Part shown: in pieces, positions 1 through 4,868 of the stretch
Numbering within the stretch: position 1 is the first letter of the stretch
Layout of the letters: each line of letters begins with the position of its first letter
Source of the DNA: Candidatus Kaiserbacteria bacterium
GTDB taxonomy: Bacteria; Patescibacteriota; Minisyncoccia; Phycocordibacterales; UBA918
NCBI GenBank assembly: GCA_007116965.1
Contig: SKHJ01000054.1
Span: forward strand, 1-7,371
Direction: 5' to 3'
Length of the DNA stretch: 7,371 nt
Translations under genes and position numbers: made by a program
The notes under the pieces: model-generated
Seen by the model: the letters and a program-made list of their open reading frames with translations, nothing else
What the model was told of the DNA's origin: nothing
Database searches by the model: none

Positions 1-1
1 A

Positions 2-490
2 TTGTGGTCAGAAAGTCAGCGGAGTTTAGTTGGTGGAAGTGATAGTGATTTATCTTCCTTTGCTCATAAGGGTGCAGCACTGTCTGTAGCAAGAACAGTA
101 CATAATAAACTGAGTGATGAGCTGAGAACCAAAGAACGAGCTAATAGAATAGAGCTAGTGCTAGATACTACAGAAGGCTCTATTTACCTCAAATCTGACC
201 CGAGTAGAAAATATCAGGTAAAGTCTCGGGTTGATAATGAAAATGAAGACCAGAAGCGTTTTAAGCTCATTTACGCACTATCTCAGACGGAACAACCACT
301 GTCGGCTAAAGATCTACAGAAGAACATTCATTTTAGTGATTTAACTTCATTACGAAAACAGATAACAGCGGCAGACAAGCAGGCTGCTAAAACGTTACGG
401 TTACCCGAGCCTATAGTAGTAGTCGATATGGAAGGAACTACGAAATTGTATCAACTGAATAGAGAAAGCTACGTTTTCGTTGAAAAATAG
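2..490 (+). CDS. Hypothetical protein, 3' part only (possible C-terminal winged helix)
   Basis: The frame is open from the window edge to the TAG at 488-490, leaving about 162 residues. The TTG at position 2 is probably an internal Leu codon and the real start lies upstream. I do not recognise the family. The first ~80 residues are polar and charged, with many Ser, Asp, Lys and Glu. After an acidic linker (NENEDQ), residues ~85-155 read as helix (FKLIYALSQ), helix (LSAKDLQKN), a longer basic helix (SLRKQITAADKQAAKTLRL), then a beta-rich end (IVVVDMEG, KLYQLN). That order resembles a winged-helix DNA-binding domain. It sits on the mobile element upstream of the integrase on the same strand, so a regulatory or replication role is possible but only inferred. 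No signal peptide or membrane segment is visible in this part. Confidence 0.65.
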   Translation: MWSESQRSLVGGSDSDLSSFAHKGAALSVARTVHNKLSDELRTKERANRIELVLDTTEGSIYLKSDPSRKYQVKSRVDNENEDQKRFKLIYALSQTEQPLSAKDLQKNIHFSDLTSLRKQITAADKQAAKTLRLPEPIVVVDMEGTTKLYQLNRESYVFVEK

Positions 491-494
491 AGGG

Positions 495-585
495 AGGGAC
501 TTAAGTAGGGTGTTAGTAACTAAAACGTGCAGTAAACAGACCTTGATAAGCAAGGTTTTAATTTTAGGCAAAAAGATAAGTCCCT
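495..585. repeat. Nested inverted repeats in the gap before the integrase
   Basis: AGGGACTTA (495-503) is the exact reverse complement of TAAGTCCCT (577-585). Between these arms lie a short palindrome, TTAGTAACTAA (513-523), and the terminator-like hairpin at 538-558. The layout could be a folded leader RNA, an operator for a regulator, or recombination-protein binding sites. The sequence alone does not decide between these. Confidence 0.4.
538..561 (+). terminator. Weak intrinsic terminator-like hairpin after the partial gene
   Basis: CCTTG (541-545) pairs with CAAGG (551-555) around the loop ATAAG. The stem extends outward by A-U, G-U and A-U pairs to 538 and 558. The right arm runs into TTTTA and another T-run. 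It lies 48 bp after the stop of the upstream gene and 60 bp before the integrase start, the right place to separate the two transcripts. The GC content of the stem is low, so efficiency is uncertain. Confidence 0.45.
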
Positions 586-622
586 TTGTTGCAACTCGTA
601 CATATTGGTTTTATTAGTATGT

Positions 623-1561
623 ATGAAAAAGGAATTGCAACAATTATTTAATCAGTACATAGACTATTGTGTTAATGTGCAGGGATTGAGACCGCAGACA
701 ATCCGAGGATATAAAGAGGTCGCCAGTCTCTTCTTTGCTCAGATGCCAGAAGTGAAATATCCAGAGGACTTGAATGATGATACGATCACCACATTCTTTA
801 GAAGAATTAAAAATAGAGAACGTTTGGTTGGTAGAGCTTACGTCAGGAGAGACCTCAAAGCGTCAACCATTAGAACCTATGGTAGCAAACTACACGCTTT
901 CTTTGAGTGGTTGTTACTACGAGGAGACCTAATGAAAAACCCAATCACGAAACGATCCCTTCCCACCCCTGACTATAGTGATAAGAGAGCGTTGAACCGA
1001 CAAAGTATAGAACGAATAATAACCAGCATCATTCAACATTCACGAAATAGTTTTATACTAAAGCGTGACCTAGCTTTGGTGCAGGTATTACTATTTTGTG
1101 GCGTGAGAAGAAATGAGCTCTTGTCTATCAAGGTGCTTGATGTCGATTTTCAAAAAGCTACCCTACGAGTGAATGGTAATACTTCAAAATCAAAAAAGAC
1201 CCGAGTAGTTCCCCTTAACGCAACTGTCTTACTTCACATTGAAGACTACTTAGCTGAGCGAAGGCGCAAGAACTACAAATGTGAATACTTATTCACATCT
1301 AGTAGCCAAGATACTCAACTAACAGAACACGGTCTAAAGCATATGGTAGACCGTCTGATTGAGCAATCAGGGGTTAAGTTCCATATTCACCAGTTTAGGC
1401 ACTCGTACGCAAGCGCTTTAGCACGAGCGAATACCAGTTCGTTTAAGATACAAAAGCTACTCGGTCACTCTGATTTGCGAATGACAGAACGCTACCTTCG
1501 CTCGACTGATATAAACGATATGAAACAAGATGTTGAGAAGTTATCTCTTGATAGTTTTTAA
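623..1561 (+). CDS. Tyrosine recombinase / site-specific integrase (XerC/XerD-like)
   Basis: This protein of 312 aa should catalyse integration and excision of the element through a 3'-phosphotyrosine intermediate. Residues 1-~110 form a SAM-like, core-binding N-terminal domain (an N-terminal helix ending IDYC, then RPQTIRGY and AFFEWLLLRG). Residues ~125-312 are the catalytic domain with the full set of active residues: R162 in GVRRNELLSIK, a beta-hairpin Lys in KSKKTRVVPL (189-192), H256 and R259 in HQFRH, H282 in LLGHSDL and Y291 in TERYLR. Length is normal for phage- or Xer-type integrases without a long arm-binding domain. I chose ATG 623; a TTG at 605 would add six residues (MVLLVC) with no family support. 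Neither start has a Shine-Dalgarno sequence. The gene reads toward the attachment site about 200 bp away, so it is most likely the element's own integrase. Nothing in it looks broken. Confidence 0.93.
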   Translation: MKKELQQLFNQYIDYCVNVQGLRPQTIRGYKEVASLFFAQMPEVKYPEDLNDDTITTFFRRIKNRERLVGRAYVRRDLKASTIRTYGSKLHAFFEWLLLRGDLMKNPITKRSLPTPDYSDKRALNRQSIERIITSIIQHSRNSFILKRDLALVQVLLFCGVRRNELLSIKVLDVDFQKATLRVNGNTSKSKKTRVVPLNATVLLHIEDYLAERRRKNYKCEYLFTSSSQDTQLTEHGLKHMVDRLIEQSGVKFHIHQFRHSYASALARANTSSFKIQKLLGHSDLRMTERYLRSTDINDMKQDVEKLSLDSF

Positions 1562-1684
1562 GAAATCTGTAACTATGATTATAGACGCACATCATTACAA
1601 GTTTTATCGTGATCTCGCAACCTCTTGTGAGCCACAATTACTGAGTGCGATGTGGGTAGGAATGTGGTCCTCCCAACAGTACGT

Positions 1685-1746
1685 TTTTATATACTTTTAT
1701 ACGACTCTTGTCCTTATTTTTATAGATATTTTAGAAAAAATAAGGA
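1685..1746. repeat. Phased TTTTATA repeats and an 11-bp inverted repeat beside the attachment site
   Basis: TTTTATA occurs at 1685-1691, 1695-1701 and 1718-1724; the first two are exactly 10 bp apart, one helical turn. TCCTTATTTTT (1711-1721) is perfectly inverted at 1736-1746 with a 14-nt spacer. These lie between the integrase stop (1561) and the tRNA remnant (1758). Known attP regions carry short direct repeats for integrase arm binding and bent DNA for accessory proteins, so that role is plausible. A hairpin ending the integrase transcript is the alternative, but no T-run follows the stem. The rest of 1562-1757 is AT-rich and I see no convincing gene in it. Confidence 0.5.
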
Positions 1747-1757
1747 AGGGGCTTTTA

Positions 1758-1798
1758 TGGTAAGGATGAGGTCGTCGGTTCAATCCCGACCGTTGGCT
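1758..1798 (+). pseudogene. tRNA-Thr(GGU) 3' fragment marking the element's attachment site
   Basis: Read as tRNA, this starts in the anticodon loop: T33, anticodon GGT (1759-1761), AA, then the 3' anticodon stem GGATG, variable loop AGGTC and a perfect T-arm. The T-arm is GTCGG (1774-1778), loop TTCAATC and CCGAC (1786-1790). The acceptor strand CGTTGGC (1791-1797) and discriminator T1798 follow. GGTAAGG-TG-AGGTC matches the usual tRNA-Thr anticodon-arm and variable-loop pattern. The upstream bases (CTTTTA) cannot pair with GGATG, and no D-arm or 5' acceptor (GCCAACG expected) is present, so this is not a working tRNA. CCA is not encoded: TCA and a run of A follow. The copy breaks off in the anticodon loop, a known crossover point for tRNA-targeting tyrosine recombinases. 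The intact tRNA-Thr is expected at the element's other end. Confidence 0.88.
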
Positions 1799-1827
1799 CA
1801 AAAAAAGAAGTGATAATGAGACACCGG

Positions 1828-1851
1828 AGAACGCACACTGTTGTACGTTCT
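1828..1851 (-). terminator. Hairpin downstream of enolase, possible terminator
   Basis: AGAACG (1828-1833) pairs with CGTTCT (1846-1851). After one C/A mismatch, ACA (1835-1837) pairs with TGT (1842-1844), leaving a 4-nt loop. It lies 25 bp beyond the enolase stop on the minus strand. No T-run follows directly; the nearest one, opposite the A-run at 1800-1806, is about 20 nt further on. It may be a weak or factor-assisted terminator, or one shared with the convergent tRNA gene that ended here before the element inserted. Confidence 0.35.
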
Positions 1852-1876
1852 GTCCAGCAAAATTTAACCACTGGTA

Positions 1877-3139
1877 CTAACTCTGAAACGGTTGAGCGAG
1901 CGCCAAGCCAGCGGTATCTTCAATACGTAAGAGTTCATTGTGCTTGGCAGTGCGTTCACCACGAGCCACGCTGCCAGTCTTGATTTGCCCAGCACCAGTA
2001 CCGACAGCGAGGTGGGCGATTGTCACGTCCTCGGTCTCACCACTGCGGTGGGAGACTACCGTCCGCCACCCAGCTTCTCGCGCCGCCGAGATAGTATGAA
2101 TGGTTTCGGTCAGAGTGCCGATCTGGTTGGGTTTAATCAAGATGGCGTTGCCCGCTTGCAACTCGATAGCTTTAGTCAGACGTTCCTGATTTGTAACCAA
2201 AAGATCATCACCAACTAATTGGAGGTGACCCAGTTGGGCGGTGTGCTCCTGCCAGTCCTCCCAAGCGTCCTCGGCCAGACCATCCTCAATGGAGATAATC
2301 GGGTAGCGACGAGCGATATCAGTGAGATACGTATTCAGTTCAGCGCCAGAGAGCGTACGGTTCTCGGTAGCGAGATGGTAGCCTTCATTGGTTAGGAACT
2401 CGCTAGCCGCTACGTCTAGACCAATCGCCACGTCGGTGCCTGGCTCATAACCCGCGGCGGTGATCGCCGCGAGCAAGAGGTCGAGTGTCTCGGTGTTGGA
2501 AGCGACAGCGGGGGCAAAACCACCCTCGTCACCAAGGGTGGTACTCATGCCTGCGTCGGTCAATTGCTTTTTTAGCGCAGCAAATATTTCCATTACCACC
2601 CGCATCGCGGCCGTGTAGGACTGCGCGCGGTAGGGGATGAGCATATATTCTTGGAAGTCAGAAGCGTTGCGCGCATGCTGGCCACCATTGAGTACATTGC
2701 ACATTGGTAGCGGTATAGTCATAGCTGGTTGGCCGGCAATGTCGTTGATGTGCTGATATAACGGCAAACCACGCACCGCGGCGGCCGCGTGCGCGGCCGC
2801 CAGCGAGACCGCCAAAATGGAATTGGCACCAAGGCGAGACTTGTTGGCAGTGCCGTCTAGCTCACAAAGTGTCTCGTCGAGCTTGAACTGGTCATCGGCT
2901 GGCAGACCGAGTATTGCTGGTGCAATCGTCTCATGAAGGTTGGCGATCGCTTGACTGACACCTTTACCGTTGTACGCTTCGCCACCATCACGCAGCTCGT
3001 GCGCTTCGTGTTGGCCGGTCGAGGCCCCGGAAGGCACCGCTGCTCGGCCTCGGATGTCTCCGCAGAAGACCTCGGCTTCGACGGTTGGTTGGCCGCGCGA
3101 GTCGATGATTTGGCGAGCGTGAAGTTTTGTGATTTGCAC
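1877..3139 (-). CDS. eno: Enolase (phosphopyruvate hydratase)
   Basis: Enolase interconverts 2-phosphoglycerate and phosphoenolpyruvate in cytoplasmic glycolysis and gluconeogenesis. From the GTG at 3139 the protein is 420 aa, slightly under the usual ~430. The N-terminal domain opens with ITKLHARQIIDSRGQPTVEA and PSGASTG. The barrel domain holds H155 and E164 (NGGQHARNASDFQEY), E205 (LGDEGGFAP), Mg ligands D242 (GLDVAASEF), E285 (SIEDGL) and D311 (GDDLLVT), catalytic K336 (LIKPNQIGT), the SHRSGETED loop (363-371) and K387 (GQIKTGS). All key residues are present, so it should be active. The frame is open further upstream, but those residues match no enolase and would overlap the divergent gene, so GTG 3139 is preferred. 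No Shine-Dalgarno precedes it. It is transcribed divergently from the dehydrogenase-mutase gene, 45 bp away, and lies next to two other lower-glycolysis activities. Confidence 0.96.
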   Translation of the reverse strand: MQITKLHARQIIDSRGQPTVEAEVFCGDIRGRAAVPSGASTGQHEAHELRDGGEAYNGKGVSQAIANLHETIAPAILGLPADDQFKLDETLCELDGTANKSRLGANSILAVSLAAAHAAAAVRGLPLYQHINDIAGQPAMTIPLPMCNVLNGGQHARNASDFQEYMLIPYRAQSYTAAMRVVMEIFAALKKQLTDAGMSTTLGDEGGFAPAVASNTETLDLLLAAITAAGYEPGTDVAIGLDVAASEFLTNEGYHLATENRTLSGAELNTYLTDIARRYPIISIEDGLAEDAWEDWQEHTAQLGHLQLVGDDLLVTNQERLTKAIELQAGNAILIKPNQIGTLTETIHTISAAREAGWRTVVSHRSGETEDVTIAHLAVGTGAGQIKTGSVARGERTAKHNELLRIEDTAGLALAQPFQS

Positions 3140-3149
3140 AAGGGTAGGG

Positions 3150-3155
3150 ATTATT
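3150..3155 (-). promoter_or_regulatory. -10-like hexamer for enolase
   Basis: On the minus strand this reads AATAAT, five of six matches to TATAAT, ending 10 nt before the GTG start at 3139. Transcription starting about 7 nt downstream would give a leader of at most a few bases. There is no recognisable -35. A competing hexamer, TATACT (3175-3170, minus), overlaps the opposite-strand TATAAT and would give a leader of about 25 nt, also without a Shine-Dalgarno. Confidence 0.4.
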
Positions 3156-3171
3156 CTGACCACGCATACAG

Positions 3172-3177
3172 TATAAT
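3172..3177 (+). promoter_or_regulatory. Perfect -10 box (TATAAT) for the dehydrogenase-mutase gene
   Basis: TATAAT lies exactly 7 nt before the ATG at 3185, so the expected transcription start falls on or next to the A of that ATG. This favours ATG 3185 over ATG 3176, which sits inside the hexamer. No -35 close to TTGACA is found at 16-18 bp. The divergent promoters for this gene and enolase share only 45 bp, so they could be regulated together. Confidence 0.6.
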
Positions 3178-3184
3178 GTCGGCA

Positions 3185-4849
3185 ATGGCAGTGATCGTCT
3201 TCTATGATACAACGGAGCTCGATCGACAACAATTAACAACTGCACTCACTCCGACCGACCACTACTGGGAATTTGTTGCCGACTCATTGACTCACGAAAA
3301 TCTCCGTGCTGATGCGGAAATCATCTCGGTCTTTCTTTCGAGTCCGGTGACGGCCGAGATGATGGATGCGATGCCGCGGTTGACGCTGATCTGCTGCCGC
3401 TCAATTGAGACCAGCAACGTTGATTTGGCCGCCGCCGCGGAGCGTAATATCACCGTGGTCAATGTACCGACGTATGGTGGTCCGTCGGTGGCAGAGTATA
3501 CCTTCGCTTTATTGTTGGCGCTGCAGCGGCGGCTACCGGCGGTATTTGAGGCGGCCTACAAGCCATTTGTACGTAGCGAATTGATTGGTCACGACCTGCG
3601 CGGCCGCACACTGGGCGTGATTGGTACCGGCAATATCGGCCGCGAGGTCCTAAAGATCGCGCAGGGATTCTCCCTCCGCACGTTAGCGTACGACCTCACG
3701 CCTGACCCGACCCTGGCTGAGACACTCTCGTGCAGGTACGTGGCGCTCGAGGAATTGCTCCAGGCAGCTGATATCGTTTCGCTCCACGTACCGTACACAC
3801 CCAAGACCCACCACCTTATCAACCGTCAGCACATCAATGCCATGAAGCCAGGAGCAATTCTGCTCAACACCGCCCGCGGTGCCGTAGTCGATACCAGCGC
3901 TTTGGTGCGAGCGCTCCAGTCTGGCCACTTGGGCGGGGCTGCACTTGACGCAGTTGAAGGTGACCGACTGTTGGCCGCTGCTGAAGAGGTTGGGTTATTG
4001 CGTGGTGCTGAGGATGAAGATTCGTTACGACGTCATAGTGTCGAGTTGGCGGCCCTGCAACGAATGCCTAACGTCATCATCAGCCCACAAAACGCCTTCC
4101 ATACCGTTGAGGCCCTAGAGCGCATCAATCACCTGACTGCCCAAAACATCATCGACTTTTACAATGGTAAGCAACCGCACGCGGTCAGCTACACGCCACC
4201 AGAGATGGGGAAGTTAATTCTCATTCGCCACGCTGAGTCGGAATGGAATGCGATCGGGGTCTGGAGCGGTATTACCGACATTTGCCTCAGCGAAAAGGGT
4301 GAGCAGGACTGCATCGGTATTGGTGAAATGCTTGCGAGTTTGGGGATTCGTATCGATGTGGCGTGCTACACCGAGCAGCGACGAACCGAGCAGACTCTTA
4401 AAGGCTTACTGGCCCACACTGGTGCTGATCATGTTACCCAGATGTGTGTCCCTGGTTTTAATGAGCGCAATTATGGCCAGTACACCGGCATGGATAAGTG
4501 GCAGGTCAAAGCTGAGATCGGGGAAGAGGAATTCGACCGGATTCGCCGTGGCTGGGACGTCTCGTTCCCCAATGGCGAGACGCTCAAGCAGGTCTACGAG
4601 CGAGCGATACCAGCGTACGAGCAGATGATCCTGCCCCAGCTACGAGCAGGCAAGAATGTCTTGGTAGTTGCTCACGGCAACAGCTTGCGGGCTTTGATGA
4701 AGTATCTTGACGATCTATCTGACACCGAGGTCGAACAACTCGAGATGCTGATGAGTCAAATTGTCGTTTACGACATCGACGCCACGACTGGCCGGCAAGC
4801 CAACAAGCAGGTCATTGCCAGTGGAATAACTGTCGAATCGAAGTTTTAA
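3185..4849 (+). CDS. Fusion: D-lactate-dehydrogenase-like enzyme + 2,3-BPG-dependent phosphoglycerate mutase
   Basis: One open frame of 554 aa holds two enzymes. Residues 1-~335 are a D-isomer 2-hydroxyacid dehydrogenase: NAD-binding GTGNIG (147-152), D170 about 18 residues later (an NAD preference), substrate Arg R231 (NTARG) and acid partner E258 (DAVEGD). AF-T-EAL at 304-311 is the LdhA/D-LDH signature, not the SerA one. The catalytic His before it is Gln (Q302, SPQNAF). Residues 341-554 are a phosphoglycerate mutase: R348-H349 (LIRHAESEWN), R400, E427 (FNERNYGQYTG) and second His H497 (AHGNSLRALMKYLDD). The mutase part (214 aa) is shorter than the ~250-aa GpmA. The joint, YTPPE-MGKL, has no stop; an in-frame ATG at 4205 could also give free mutase. 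The mutase supplies 2-phosphoglycerate to enolase; the dehydrogenase would reduce pyruvate to D-lactate if active. ATG 3185 was chosen from the promoter and family N-terminus. Confidence 0.9.
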   Translation: MAVIVFYDTTELDRQQLTTALTPTDHYWEFVADSLTHENLRADAEIISVFLSSPVTAEMMDAMPRLTLICCRSIETSNVDLAAAAERNITVVNVPTYGGPSVAEYTFALLLALQRRLPAVFEAAYKPFVRSELIGHDLRGRTLGVIGTGNIGREVLKIAQGFSLRTLAYDLTPDPTLAETLSCRYVALEELLQAADIVSLHVPYTPKTHHLINRQHINAMKPGAILLNTARGAVVDTSALVRALQSGHLGGAALDAVEGDRLLAAAEEVGLLRGAEDEDSLRRHSVELAALQRMPNVIISPQNAFHTVEALERINHLTAQNIIDFYNGKQPHAVSYTPPEMGKLILIRHAESEWNAIGVWSGITDICLSEKGEQDCIGIGEMLASLGIRIDVACYTEQRRTEQTLKGLLAHTGADHVTQMCVPGFNERNYGQYTGMDKWQVKAEIGEEEFDRIRRGWDVSFPNGETLKQVYERAIPAYEQMILPQLRAGKNVLVVAHGNSLRALMKYLDDLSDTEVEQLEMLMSQIVVYDIDATTGRQANKQVIASGITVESKF

Positions 4850-4854
4850 CAGTG

Positions 4855-4860
4855 TACAAT
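4855..4860 (+). promoter_or_regulatory. -10-like hexamer (TACAAT) before ppsA
   Basis: TACAAT has five of six matches to TATAAT and ends 8 nt before the ATG at 4869, inside the 19-bp gap after the fusion gene. It could give a leaderless ppsA transcript in addition to read-through from upstream. No clear -35 is present. Confidence 0.45.
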
Positions 4861-4868
4861 ATTTGTGT

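Larger units (their letters stand above)
1..1800. mobile_element. Right end of an integrated genetic element (tRNA-Thr target)
   Basis: This AT-rich segment carries a tyrosine recombinase and stops at a partial tRNA-Thr, beyond which base composition turns clearly GC-richer and housekeeping genes begin. Tyrosine recombinases commonly insert elements into tRNA genes and leave a duplicated 3' tRNA piece at one junction, which is what is seen at 1758-1798. The left end lies outside the window, so I cannot tell a prophage, an integrative conjugative element or a satellite island apart. No capsid, transfer or defence gene is visible here. The boundary is well supported; the element's nature is not. 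Confidence 0.8.

Noticed and set aside
1575..1763. Small + strand frame with a hydrophobic stretch between the integrase and the tRNA remnant
   Set aside because: Its stop lies in the tRNA anticodon loop, it has no ribosome site or -10 box, and the hydrophobic codons come from the AT-rich repeats; more likely att-site DNA than a gene.
1741..1800. Complete tRNA-Thr gene
   Set aside because: The T-arm and acceptor 3' strand are perfect, but no D-arm, 5' acceptor strand or matching anticodon 5' stem is found upstream.
2781..2800. Two GCGGCCGC octamers 4 bp apart
   Set aside because: They encode an Ala-rich helix (HAAAAV region) normal in enolase; GC-rich codon choice explains them.
2933..3184. 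Upstream extension of the dehydrogenase-mutase frame
   Set aside because: It is antisense to the conserved start of enolase and adds residues absent from 2-hydroxyacid dehydrogenases; the TATAAT at 3172 also argues for the 3185 start.
3140..3232. Longer enolase N-terminus on the minus strand
   Set aside because: The extra residues do not resemble enolase and would run into the divergent dehydrogenase gene and its promoter.
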